Of a stretch of DNA of 64,000 nucleotides, positions 12,801-27,800 are shown one piece after another (positions within the stretch are counted from its first letter, which is position 1; the number at the start of each line of letters is the position of its first letter). The translations under genes were made by a program, and so were the position numbers. Under the pieces are notes generated by a model. The model did no database searches. It was not told where the DNA came from and worked only from the letters and a program-made list of their open reading frames with translations. This DNA is from Panopea generosa (lineage: Eukaryota; Mollusca; Bivalvia; Adapedonta; Hiatellidae): NCBI GenBank assembly GCA_029582155.1, contig CM055897.1:9972482-10036481 (forward strand). The letters are read 5' to 3'.

Positions 12801-15800
12801 ACGAGCGATGGGCAAAGAGCGAAAAACAAGGAACGAACGAGGGACAAACGACGGACATATTATCATAGCATAAGCCGTTCTGGCCTTTGTCAAGTATAGT
12901 TATACTGAAACTCTTAAGCAATAGTTTTCCTGCGAAATTTGGCAATTGTGTTACTTTAGTGCTTATCCAAGTATGTTATGCATTTAAATCAGTCCTTTAA
13001 ATCTAAGATAATTCCATATGGCTATTTAGGAAAAGTAATTATTAAACAAAGCTTCCGAGAAAAGGCAAAATAATGTAATGCAAAGAGACAAGGTTGGATC
13101 AGGTGACCACTAGCCAGTCAGTCACAGAAAGCTGTGCGGTTTCGCAGAATTTATTTTCCAGGTGAATGAAAATTGCTTTGAAAAAGGAAAAAAAATCATT
13201 AGATATTACAAACAGTTATTACTTAGTTGTTGTTATCAAAGGTCAAATTCACTGTAACAATAGCGGTTTAAAGAAAAGAATAATTTTGCTTCATGTCCTA
13301 ATTTATAACTGTCTAGCAGTGTATATCTTGACATTTCAAAGACTTTTCATGGCATGGCCATCAAAGACTTATTAGTTTTAAGTGAGTAGATTAATTAAAG
13401 AATATGACTGTGAAGTTGAGACTGAGATGTGGGTATGTGTTACATAAATGTTAGCTGTCGATGGGAAACAGACGGAAAACTAAATCACCTCCGAGTAACG
13501 TTATTTCTGACTCGATTTAGCAATAGAATAAAAAACACGGTAGTGGAAACAGTAATCGAACAAAATGGCATTTCTTCGTCGAGGAGTAATATTGAAGTAT
13601 ATGGTCAATCTTGAATAATGGACAGTGGCACTCACATGGAGAACATCAATGTCAAAATCAGGAAAGTCAAGACATGGTTGAAATCGTAAATTCTGACGTG
13701 CTAGAAATAAATGAAATTGTACAATCATTTTCGGAAACTATAACCTCCAGCGACAAACACTTTTTTTTAAAAAATCAGAGATGATAAAGCAGTGTGTGCC
13801 TTTAAAGATACTAACAGGACTTATGATCGGAACAAATCGTTTAAAGGAGACTGTAAAAGCAAGAGAATTGATTACATAGAGGCTCTACAGAGATATAATT
13901 TTCAGATAATAATGAAAATAGAACGTTATTCTTATCGCAAAGAAGATATATGTAAAATATATAACAAAAACACATCTAACAAATAGAATCAATGAGATAA
14001 ATTATAACTTGGAATCATTTGTAAATGAATTTGACGCGCAAACGTTTGATGAACTCGATGGACACATTTCGCCAGATTGAAACAGTGAACATAGTTATAA
14101 ATCCAGTAACACATGTTAACCGTCTGCTGGACATAGAAACTTTTGAAGAAGCGTGGTCTGAAGGAACTACCGTTCCCATAAACAAGGAGTACGCGACGAG
14201 CGCATCAGCCATAGACGAATAACATTCGCGTAAAGTCAAGTAAAACATTCTGTATTCTGTATTTTATTGGTATTCCATTTACTTAAACTACAAAGGAGAG
14301 AGTAGGGGATTATAAAGATGGTTTGCGGGAATCGAGACTTTCTTCACGAATGATGACTGTGTAGTCTCTGTCCCCACTTTACGTCACGTCAAAGCGTGAA
14401 AAGGATAGAAAATGTACATGAAGACGTTGTGGAATGAAATTTCCGTTTGCGATAAAAAAAAATGGATTTTCTTTGAAACATGTAAGCCCGCTGTTTTGAG
14501 AGTAACAAAATCCGATTCATTGGACGTACAGAATACAAGCAAAAGAAATATACCATAATCAGTTTAACTCTGTATGTTCATTAGGTTTTAGGGTACAGAT
14601 AACAACCCTAACGGTCCGAAGTACATGTAAGTGAGTTTCATATTAAATTATACGCATGCAAGATTTCTCATTTTGAGCTTGAAATTATTTTTTTTTTCTT
14701 TCAGAATGTAGTAAATTTACAACACCAAAATATTAAATGATTTCTGGTAGAACAAGATTTTCCAGAAACTAACTTTTCCTAGAATGATATTTTACCTGTA
14801 TAAATGGATCTTCATCATCAAAAGCAGCACACCATCCCGTTTGAAATGGCCTTGATAAGTGAGGTTCGTAACCTTTCTGCCACGATGAGGCAGATATCTG
14901 GAAGTTCTCTATGCCTGCATCTGTCATACCGAGTTCGCTATTACAGTTTTTAGGAGACGGTGTGGCTTTATTACATGTGACAGCGCTGACAGTTTCGACG
15001 GGGATCTTGTTTACGTCAGAGTGAAAAAAGGTAATATATCTTCCTATCTTTGGCCTTAAATATACAAGTAAAATATATAATGGGGAAAAATAAAGATTAA
15101 ACATGAATGAATTACATTAGTTCAAACCATACAACAACACATTGACATAATATAGTGTTGTTTGTAATGGTAACAATTAAAATAATGAAAAGTAAAAAGT
15201 GTTTTAATTCAAATTGTGTTTATTTAATCCATAATTCATGAAATGTATTTTGCATGCTGCAAATCAATTAACAAATACTAATGTCGAACACTGCATAGAA
15301 ATAATATTAAACGTAATAACAAAAATGTTAAAACATATTCACTGTCTGTAAATCAGCAAAACTCTTTCTTTGGATCCATTAATTCTTTGAAAATAACATC
15401 AACTGAAATATTTTGTTATATTAATGGTTCTTAAATGAGAATTAGACAGGTTTAGGAAATCCCCCGATCCACAAATTATTTGTCGATTTGTCGCTTAAAA
15501 AAAATAAAATAAAATTTAAAGCTTATTGTTTTTATCCTTTTCATATATTTCCACATTTAGTAGTGCAGCCATGAATTTCTGTTAAGAGAAAATGAGTGAC
15601 CATAACCTCTTTGTTTTGTATTCATTTGGGCGTGTATAGATGTTAGCAGTATGATACATGTCAACATGCTGATCGATCAATGTAAACACTGATTTAGAAA
15701 GATATTCTACATCCTAAACTAAAACTACTTAATCAATTGGGTCCAATAATTAAATGATTGATTGATAGATTGAATATTTAGCGTAATTTTAATGCCATTG

Positions 15801-18800
15801 AGGGCTTAAAGACAATCAGTTAACATAACCACTTTTTCCTGCGAACATGAAAGGTTAACCGGTACTCGAGCACACATTGTAATTGATAACGTTCCAACTT
15901 GAATCAGCGATGAGAGACGAATGATAATGAGACACAATGTCATATATCAATCATCTCGCATGCGGAAGGTCGTGTGTTCAGTCCCCGGCCGGGTCATACA
16001 ATAGACTTTAAAAATGGTACTAGAAGCTTCCTCGCTTAACGCTCAGCATTTAGAGGAGAGTTCTTGGTCTGGTCGGCCCGGTGTCAGTATAATGTGACTG
16101 GGTGGGGTATCATACCATGTGTCTGCGGCATGATACTCCAATGTGACAGCGCTTAGAATACTGTCTCAAGTAGACACCGTCGCGATATGACTGAAAAAAT
16201 GTTGAAAGCGACGCTAAACAACATACAACAACTTATTGAAATAATAAAAAAGAATTTATTCCATGATGGTGTAAATGAATCTAATTATTGTCATTATACG
16301 TACAAACAAAAAAAAACTCCAAGGGGAATAACCGTATGCTATCAGTTTGAGGGACAATAAGGGGGACATTCAAAGTAAAATTAGTAAAGATATAGAAAAT
16401 ACTTAAATTAATAATATAAAACATTGAAATTCCAAGTTTTACACAAATGAATTTAAGACTTTAAATACTTTAACTTACCTTAAGAATGTTAGCACATATA
16501 GATCGTTGTAAACAGCATACTTTGAGGTATACAAACATCTTTGAGCGCCAAAGCTGAGAAAATTCCATTGAGAATCGCTTATGTATACAGGTAGAACGTC
16601 GGTTGCAATTTCATACACTAAAAATTCGAATTAAAAAATAACAAGAGTACGTGACTACAAATAAGTTTCAATTACGATGCATGGAAATAACAATGTTTTT
16701 TTCAAAGCTCACGTGGAGCAAGTGGTCTAGTGACTGAGATTCTTACCCTGGATCGGACAATCGCGGACTACATCCAAAATCAGGCCATATGATGTAAGTT
16801 TGAGAAAAAAAATAAATGAAGATATTTTCTAAGTTATATTGGGCTTCTGTTGTTATATACTGGTACCGGGAAAAAAACGCTAACCATTTATGAATAGAGT
16901 GAGGTAACAGTCTCTCACAGTTCTAATCGTAAGCTACAAGAAGGCTGACGTGGCATTTTAATTTCCTCAAAAATATTTACTTTTAGTTTTTCCAATTTGA
17001 TTTATTCTATTTTTTTCAAAAAAATTAGTTTAGGTATTTCAGAACATATGTCCTCTTTGTTCTTTTATGTCCATTTTTCTGACGGTTTTGTAAGCGTAGA
17101 TATGTTTTGATGTATGCAAATGTATTGGTATTTAATTTTTCCCTTCAGGAATTAGATTATATAATTCCCGGCATTTTAAATTAAAATTAAAATGCCCATT
17201 ACAACTAACTTTGTGTTTTGTTGTTACATCTTTACCATTCAAGCGATTTCGGTCCATTCTAATCGTCTTTCTTTTGCCAAAGCCGAAGTAACTTAATTGC
17301 ATATGCCTAGTACTATATTTATAAAGACAGACACCAACCATAATTTATCTAAGGTATTAGCTGAACTTGATTTAAATCGATGTAATGTTAAGTAAATAAG
17401 TTTAAATTTCATTTCCATCGGAATCACATCATTAGCATTATTCATTAATTTATATAAGTTACATTATGGTTAACACAATATATGCACAGAATATAACAAA
17501 TAACCATGTCATTCTATACAGAATTACAAGAGACTTACTTACTTATAATTTTTACCATATTCTTTGAACGAGTATATGTACATTGATCACATTTTCCATT
17601 TAACACACTTTAAAGGATTTATTACATTTAAGTATATACATAATAAGAATGGAGGGGCCGATGTTAATCCTGACTGGATGTCTAAAAGTAAATCCAAATA
17701 TATCGATAAAAAACATATGAGAATAAAATGAAATGCTAGTGTAATTGCTTATAAGGGATTAAAATAATTAAAACATCGATTTCTACTTCAAATTAGATCT
17801 GGAAAGAAGTGATTGACATCTCTCAACAAATAACTAAAACTATTATATGACATAAAATATAATTTGTATAAATTATTTCATGGATATCAAAGAGTGTTAC
17901 AGTTTTGTAAAATACAGAGATTGGCACCTCCGATATAATTCAATAAAGACAGTGCATATATCAGTGTACAGAAGCATACAGTTAGGTTGGGTAACGGATA
18001 TATTGTTAGTTGTTTGATTCGTAGTTTAATGCTGATAGTGTGAATATTGTCTGGTCTTTGGTGTATAGTTTAATGGAAGTAGCGTAAATATTACTGTTCT
18101 GTGGCATGTAATTGAACTATGAAAGTATAGAAATTGCTTTGTTCAATGCTAGGTTGATTAATGATGTATGCGTACATATTGTTGGTTCTTTGGTATGTAA
18201 TGTTATGATAGTAGCATATATAGTGTTGGTTCTTTAGTTTGTAATTAAATTATGGTACTGTGGATATTGTCTATCCTCTAGTAGACGGTTTAATGATGAT
18301 AACGTATATATTGCTTATTATACGGTATCTAGTTTTAAATTAATGATAGTAGCATACATAATGTTTGTTTTTAGTTTGTTCGTTAGTAGGTGGTGTTATG
18401 ATGATAGTATATAGTTTTTTATTTGATATGAAGTTTAATGATGGTAGGGTGCATAATGTTTGATCTTTGGTATAACCATTAATGATGGTAACGTAGATAT
18501 TGTTTTGTTTTTAATGATGATTAATGCTGGTAGCGTACGTATTGTTTGCTGTTTGGTATATAGTTCTTATGGTAGTAGCGTACGTAGTCTTTGTTCTTTA
18601 GTTTGTAATGATACTACGTTTTCGTGCATATTGTTTGATCTTTAGTATGAACTTTAATGATGGTAGCGAATATGGTCTTTAGCATGTAATTAAATATGGT
18701 ATCGTGTATCATTGGTGCTCATTGGTATGCAGTTTAATGATTGTAAAGTGCTTATTTGTTTGTCGTTTTGTTTTTAGTATACTATGTAGTTTTATACGTT

Positions 18801-21800
18801 AGTTTATATATTGTGTGTTCTTTGGTATGAAAATGAATAGATAGCGTACATAGCGTTTGATATTTGGCATGTAGTTTAATTATTATAGCATACATAGTGT
18901 TTTCTTCTTTAGTTTAATGATTGTAGAGTAAATATTGTTTGTTCTTTTGTATGTATGCTAGATGATAGCACACATAATTATCGTTATTTTGTATGTATTT
19001 TAACGATGGTAGGGTACATATTGTTGATATTATTGATATACAGTTTAATGGTAGTAACGCACAATTTGTTTCTTCTATTGCATATATTTTTCTAGATGAC
19101 AGCGTACACAATGTCTTTTCTTTGAAGTGTACATGTAGTTTAATGATAAAAGGGTACATACTGTTTGCTCTTTGGTATGCAGTTTAATGGTGGTAACGTA
19201 CGGATTGTTTTGTGTTGTTTTTTTGGGGGTTTTGCATATATTTTAAAAATGAAAGAGTACACAGTGCCTGTTATTTGGTATGTCGTTTAATGATGATGGC
19301 AAACATAGTGTATGTTTTTTGGTATATAGTTCAATTAAGATAGCGTACACAGTGTTTGGTCTTTAGAACGTAGTTTGTAATTTAACAACGATAGCGTGCA
19401 TATTGTTTGTTCTTTAGTAAGTGGTTTATTGATGATAATGTACTTATCGCTTGATATTTGGTCTGTAGTTTAATGATCGTAGCGTACATAGTGTCTGTTG
19501 TTTAGTTTGTAATTAAATAACAGTATCGTGTATAGCTTTTGTTCTTTGGTAGGTAGTTTAATTATGGTAGTGTATATATTGTTGTTGAATGGTGGTTACA
19601 TAATTATATATTGTTTATTCTTTGGTATGTGAAAATGTGGTTGCGTACATAGTGTTTGTTCTTTGGAATGTAGTGTAATGATGGTAGAGTAAATAGTGTT
19701 TATTCTTTGGTATGTAGTTTATTAATGGCAGCACACTTAACTGTTGCTATTGTGTATGTATTGTAATGATGATAACGTACAAATTGCTTGTTCTTTGGTG
19801 TGTAGTTTGATAATGGTACCGTACAATTTTTTAGTATGTTATAATTAACGGTAGCGTACATGTTTTTTTTTTTTGTTAATATGTGGTTTAATGATAGTAG
19901 CGGACATAATGCTTGTTTTTTGGTACGGTATTTAATAATCGTTTAACATATTGGTTGGTCGTTCGTGTGTATGTTATAACGGTAGCGTATATAGTATCTA
20001 TCTTTTGAGATGTAGTTAAATATGCCATATTTGCTTTTTTATGTAGCCCGATGGTTGTAGAGTGCATATTGTTTGTTTTTAAGTTTGCAGTTGAATGGTT
20101 GCAACATGCATTATGTTCGTTATGTAATAGCCTGTCCAATACTGGTATCGTACGTTGTTTGTCTTTAGTTAGTGTAAATTGTAATGATGGTAGCGCACTT
20201 ATAGTTTAATCTTTAGTACGTTGTTTACTTAATGTTTATTCTTTATTATGTAGCTAAGTAATGGTAACGTGTTTGTTTTTTGTTGTTTTTCTGTATTAAT
20301 TTTGATTCTTTGATTTGATTCTATTTAGTGTGAGGATATACATGTACGTTTAATCTTAATCATTTGAATTAAATATTTAATACCCTAGTATAAGCACGGC
20401 ATTTGCTAAAAGAGTCAATTTCAACATTTTTGTCTTTGATGCTACAAAATGCTAAATTATAACGTTATTGGGAAATACTAAAGACAAATACACAATGACA
20501 AATAAGTGATCCAACAGTATAGCTGTGAATTAAACAAATCATGATAAAGATTTATTTATTCTAGTGTTTAAAAAGAACAAAAGACATATACGCCTCCAAA
20601 ACTCACCTGTAATATCAAGAAATAAATACTTAATCCCAAGCGCTATTTCGCTAACGTAAATGGAACGCTTCAAATCCATCAACAACCATGATTGCATTTT
20701 GTTGTTCAGCTTTACTGAAATAATAATGATAATAGAAAACGAGTTACATTACTACAGAGATTTAATAAATAAATTGTTAGATTGTATCTATACTAGTATA
20801 TCAATAAATTGAGTTTCTGTATGCTCAACACTTCTTATTTTATTTGTTTATGCTACTTTTGTTACATTCGCGATCGAGTCCATTTATGGTAAGAACCATT
20901 ACTAAGTGTTGTTTCTGAGAGTCAACTATTTTGTGCCTGCAAATAGCCAATATTTTATTTACTGCACAACAGCACCGATTCTGATACCGGTGTGTTTCTG
21001 TTGCAAAAAAAAAGAGAACGCTCTATCAAATCCTAGTATTTTTACTTGTTTGACAAAGAGCTATTCTATATTCTAAGACAAGCTATTATTGTTAAATGAC
21101 AATAAGGAATTTGTGCCGCTTGCAAGATACATCTTACGCCTTTACGTAATCATTTTTGTTTTTCTACCTTCACATTGAAATTTTAATTTGAATTATTTCC
21201 GATTATCCGGCATATACATGAATTTATAGTAGTCGGTTCCAGTTGATTGGAATGTACTTCACTGTTAAAGTGGTATTTCCGATTGTCCGGAATAATGGCA
21301 AAATGTTCCAACTACATCTATAGTACCATTCAAATTACAAAAATGAACATCGAAATAAAGAAAGCACTGACATTCACTTTCCAATGGATGTCGTATTCCT
21401 ACATACATATATATACACTAATGGCATATATAATAGCATCTATAACAGCAATACTATCATGATAGTAAACGCAGAAATAGCAGCAACAGCACTATTGTAA
21501 TAAAACAACAACGTTAAATAAGCGATATCGTATTGTTCCAATAAAATAGTATTACATGGACGCTGTATTTATGTAGCAGTAATAGAACATTCACATGGAC
21601 ACTGTATTTATGTAGCGTTTATAGAACATGAAACATGAAACACGTGTGAATGAAAAATGACAAACCGAAATGATAGTTATTTGTAGCACAACCCAGTCTA
21701 CATTCATTAAAACAAACAATTTGCTATTTACTAGTATGTATATGTACAATGAGAAACAAAATACTTTAAAACAAAATAAACCAAAAATAATAAAGTAAAC

Positions 21801-24800
21801 ACCGGACCGTAACACTTATTTTAGAGTTACTATACTTTTGTAAATGAAAATAAAACTCCATACCTTCTGAGCTATGTGAAAGGGTACTTCCAAATACATA
21901 CATGGGTAGGTCAGCACTACAGGGGTCATCTATAAAAAGTATTAAACCGCTTATAGATAAATGTCAGTGAAACAATGTCGTCTTTTAGCTGAATAAAACT
22001 GTCACATACGTATGTTTCTATGTTCAAGTTAAAAATATATGCATATCTGTCATGTTTTGAAAATAATATTAAGCAAACCAGCAATAACATCGTGAAGATC
22101 AGGCAGCATTAAAAGTATAGTAAATATAGTATCAGTTTCTTTGATTCAATTTGCATTTAAACAGTACTTCAAACACATGGCATGTTATACAACTTCGAAC
22201 TTTCAATATCAATAGGCACGTAGTTGCAAAAATGCTATCGGCCATATATGTGGCATCCCGTTATAACGCTAGTGGATGACCGCAGAATGACTATGAATGA
22301 ATCGTCATTCTGCAAGTAACTCACAGTATTCGTTATATGCATAAAGTCATTGATCGGGATGGATTCTAACTCATGACCTCGGCAGGGAGATGTAAACTTA
22401 AATACATTCAATTTTATATAAAATTGCTAGAAATTTGTTACTGCAGAATAAAAGAGTCTTGTACCTGAACATACTACAGCCACATCGTTGCCATTTGTGC
22501 ATCGATGATCCGCCCAGCCAAAGTGGTCACATTCGGCAATGGACTGTTCTTCGCCAGTACAAGTGACACCGTCGAGCCACATGTGGTATTTTCCGAGTCC
22601 GAATTCTTTCGTTGATGTTCGGGCAAACTGACTGTAAAAACGAAACTTATTTGACATATTCAACCAAAGGTTCTTCGGATTTTGAACGCAATTGTTGTCG
22701 GAAAAAATAAGTATCAGTAAAACAGTCGCGTTTAGTTGAAATAATCAAAGTACATTTAGCCGGTCCTTAGAAAATATCCATACACAATAATTTGATTGAT
22801 GTTATTGTAGCATTTGGTTAATATTAATATGCAACCTATTTTAAAAATGGCATGATATGATGTCCACAATATATCTTTATTGTTTGGATTGTTTCTGCTT
22901 GCTTATATTAGATACATGAAAAATAAAGAAATTCCTGACGCGAAGGATTATTTCGGCGCGATTTGCATTGCAAAGCTTGATCGCTTCCATACAAACAGGA
23001 CCATTCATTTTTTTGCAAATCAAATGTTGAACCACTTTGAAATGTCGACTATATTTTAAAACAAAATAATCCCGAGATCCCACACTAATTCAACTTGTAA
23101 TAGAACCATAAATCTTTTGGTTCAACAGTATTGATTGATTGATGGACTGTTTAGCGTCATTATTATGTCATCGAGGGCTAACAGACGATCAGTTAACCTA
23201 ACCACTGTTTCCTACAATCCTGAAAGGTTAACCAGTATTCGAGCACACCCCATCTTCGCAAGTAACTGCAAGCTGTTCCACTTGAATCAGAGGTGAGAGA
23301 CGAATGATAATGAGACACAATTTCATATATAAGTCATCACGGAGATTCGAACTCATGACTACTGGATTGATAGTCAGACGCGTAACTGACTGAGCTAATA
23401 GGGCTCGGCTGATTTAAAAGTAGGGACAATACACACTTGGATTTAATCGTTAATTGATTTCGCACCCTAGGTGTTTCGTACGATTGTTACATTAGTGTAG
23501 CGTTGTAATTCTCCTCGAACACCTAGTGAATAGCCTGACTGTAAAAGTATGGAGTTTAAAGACTGATTTATTTGAATGCACGCCCCAGAATATTCACAGA
23601 ACGTTCGTCTCAAGGCCAAAACCGTTCTATGACTTAAATATTACATTATGAATGTTAAATTAGAAATAATAAAACACGATGATTAAAACTTTTTAAGCCG
23701 TTAACATTATTTGTTTTGAAACGCTATCATTTAAAGTTAATATTTTCGTAAAACATTGCGAAAATATTACATTGTTATTTGTTAATGCAGGATGATTAGT
23801 TCAAGCCTAAAGCACTTCTGAATTTAGCCTAAAAAGCGAATGGAAAGAGAAAAGGTAAATAAAAATCGTCCACGACAAATTAGTACACGATTTAAAATGG
23901 GGACATTTCTTAAACTAAAATGCATAATCTCAAAAACAACAACAAACTAAAAATAATAAACAAAATGTTTACAGAAATCATCGATAGTCACGAAAAACCA
24001 ATGCACCTACAAACCAAAAGATGTAACTTTGTTATTCATGTTTTATTGTAGTTTCCTTGTATTTTTTTTATTTCCTCTAAATAATATATATATATATATC
24101 TTTCGGTTCGCATTTTACTATTATAAAAAACACCAATCATCATTGGGACACGCTTTCGAAATACTATGACCTTAATCATTTGTTAAAGTTCATCAGTTAC
24201 CTCAAAGGTCAAGGTCATTTGAGTCACCAAGACCCCTTTTAAAACTGTACATTTTGTACTTTAATACGGCCTCTAGCATTGACGTATTTCGAACACTTTT
24301 ACATGGGCATCATTGTTTTAAGGAGTAAGAAATAATAATAATATTGTATCAAAACACCGAGCGACTCCGACTCTGTGACATTATATAATAATGTCTGACG
24401 AAAAAGTCCCTAGAAGCACAAATTACGCCTGAAATCACCCTTTGTATAACATTTTACGACTGAAATGCCTTAATCAAAGATACAACACAACGTTCTGGTC
24501 GGAGTTTCGACACGCCGATACACAACCAATTGCGTGTTCTATGACTTAATGCAACTGACAGAGCGATCACAATACAATAGCACATCGTATACACGAAGCA
24601 CAAATACATGTACATTAGTCATATTTTTGTAACAAACACTTGTGTGTTATACAAATGAATTAGCATCTTCAATATAACAGGTATATATTCAACATTTGAT
24701 ATAGACTAGTCAATACAAATAAACCACAATAAGAACATTTTTGCAAGTCTTAGGTTTTGTTAAAACTAGTTTAAGTCGCGACACAAGCTTTAGAAAAGAA

Positions 24801-27800
24801 GAAATGTGTTTATTGAACATAGGACATAGAAGATACACATTTTGCTTAGACTTAAAACAGTAACCAAATTGTGTCTTCGGCCCTTTTATATCAATAAAAG
24901 AGGATTTCAAAGTCATCAACATATGCCCATAACACACCAGAAGCATTTAAAGTATGTTTATTAATTGGAACGAAAACTGTTCAAGAATATATTAATGAAA
25001 ATTAAAGCGTTTTAATCGAAAACCAGTTCTCATTGTTTTGGAACAGTGACTATGTAACTGATCCGATTTACCTCAAAATCAATATTAAGTTTCCTAAGGA
25101 AGCTTTGAATACATTCACAAAATATCATCAACTATCTTCAGTTGATGAGCGAAAACAATTCTGGACAAACAAACCAGATGAACGGAAGGACAAGGGTAAC
25201 ACGAAATGCTCACAGCATCCCTCAATTTTCTATTATGGTGGCTACATAAAGCAAGACAGACAAAAAACACAAGAACACGAATGTAAATTAAAGATTTGGT
25301 AATATTGTTAAAAACAAACCTGGGCATGTTCAACATGTGGCAAACAACTTTAGCTGCATTGTCATCCCAGTTGGTATTGCATATGGCACGCCATTGCCTT
25401 TTGTAAAGCACCTCTACTCTCCCTTCGAACGGAAATGGTCCCTCGATTAGCCGTACACGTACATCGATTTGCTCAACATCGCCTATGCAACCAAACAGGA
25501 ATGGATGACAATTAAACTATCAAATTCCGCATGTTATTTGAGTATATTCAAATCAAAATGTCAATACTCCATCAAGTCCATCTAGGAATGCTGACAAGGC
25601 TGTGGGATATCTCCATGATAAACGAAACAGATGAACAGATAGGGTAAATGAGAACCAGGCATAACTGCGCTATCTGAATATTTAAAATTCACCTTAGTCA
25701 CATAAATCGACTGGTATACCACTTTGTTATGTGGTAGTACAAAGCGGGTGCAAGTAAAGAGATACAATATATACAACCAAACACAATTACTAAAGGTCCA
25801 TACGTTTGGACATACAACCCCCAAAATATTGAAAACATGTCAAAAAAGTATAAATAAAAAGACACTTGTAAAATTCTCCGACAAAATGTTGACGATTTAT
25901 CAGGTGTGAATGATAGGCCCATACAAAACATCCAATTGATTCTTTAATCCCGCTTCGGCGCCGAAAGTAAATTTCCTTCGATAAACAAATAGAGCGCTAT
26001 AAACGAATGATGTCGACAGTATACATACCAGATGTTTATATATTATAATATGTATGTAAATGTTATGGTACACTGTTTGTTTATTTTGAGGATTACCTTG
26101 TGTATTGTCAAGCTAAAATAATATATATGCTACAGAAACTAACAACTAAACAAAGATAAATATTCGCAAAGAAGCTACATGAGTTGAAACATTAAGGCTT
26201 TGAAACTTCCAAGTGTGAACAAATTAAGATTTTAAAGGTTGAAATAAACAGGTTCTAATGTCTTGCCTTTCACATTAGAATTATTATGAAATATATACTT
26301 TATATTAAATGATTATAGATTTACCATATTTGACAAGAATTAAATTAAATGATATATACTTTTTTCATATCATTTGCTTTCTGAAACAATGTTATGTAAT
26401 CACTAAATATTCAATTCAACAGAAATTTGGCACCGAAGAGGTAAAATAAATCAATTATAGATTCCTCTTAATAAAACAAAATGATTTGTTAAATCAGTAA
26501 CGACAATATAGCGTCTCAGCAGGTTCTGATAATCAACACATATTTGAAAAATACAGTACCAGTTTTTATCGCTCTTTACTGTTTACTATTTATCAAAATT
26601 CTTGATACAGATACAAATGTTTTTTTTAATTGAACTTGGCTCTTTAGAACCAGTGTTTAAAATAAAGATTCAACATTATACTTGGATAAATATAGACCCA
26701 TAACAATTAGATGATTTGAAACACTTTTTCACATTTCAAATGCAAGATATATTTTCCAAAGATATGTGTTCGTCAAAATGAAAGTAGATATATATTTTAT
26801 AATTCAGTTAAAACCCATATTCATCATTATCTAAGAGGAACCTGATCGCTAAAGCATATTAATATAGATATTGCTAACTTAACAGTATTATAAAGATATA
26901 TTAAGATATAAGTAAATAATCCGTTTAAAGAAATAATATACCAGAAATCACGTAATTTTGCGGTTCTCCAGTATATTACTCAAATTTGCAGAATACGATG
27001 TCAATTAGCAAGCTGTCGGAAATATCGACTGCTGAGACACACGTTTTTTTCCCAACTGGGATTAATGTGACCATACAAAACGAAAGTGGGTCGGATACAT
27101 TTGTTTTATGGTCAATATTTGATACATAAAATAATTGGTGTAATCATTTGCCTGTGTCAGGACAATTTAGACACTAAGCATTATGTTAACATGTCTACAT
27201 GAAATCTATTTTATGCTAGAATATATCAAGTGCAAACAGGAACAATAACAGATGTCAACAATCCTGGAAATATCTGACAAAGTGTAAATACCGTGAACAT
27301 TGATAATTTGGCAGAAATGTTACTTAATAAGAATATATATTTCAAGAAAATGTCTAGTTTAGTTTCAGCGGGTACATTTGTAGTTGAAACTAGTTTCTTC
27401 AGTGTCCGCAATGTTTAAAAAAGTTTGCTACAAAACCCATCACACAATACTTAATCGAATGTTTTGGACAAAAAATATAAGAGAAATGAATAATTTCTTA
27501 TCTGACTTTAGCTTTTCAATTAAACCAATCAATGTAAATATAAGATCACATGTAAAATATTAAGCTCTAAAACCTCCCTGATTTTGACCAAATGTTTAAT
27601 TTCATTTAACAATATCTTTACTTAAACTTGTATTTCTTTTAAGAAACCACTAACCTTGTTACATTCTTTTGGATATTGATACATTTATTCAACTTGTGCC
27701 ATCATTTACTTTCCAAGAAAAATAGGAGGGTATTATATTCGGAATTAGGTATCATCTTGATATATGAAAAAGCACAAAAACGAGCACGTTAACTTAATTT

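Noticed and set aside
18460..20139. Several open frames on both strands
   Set aside because: They lie wholly in the 44-46 bp minisatellite and repeat its motif.
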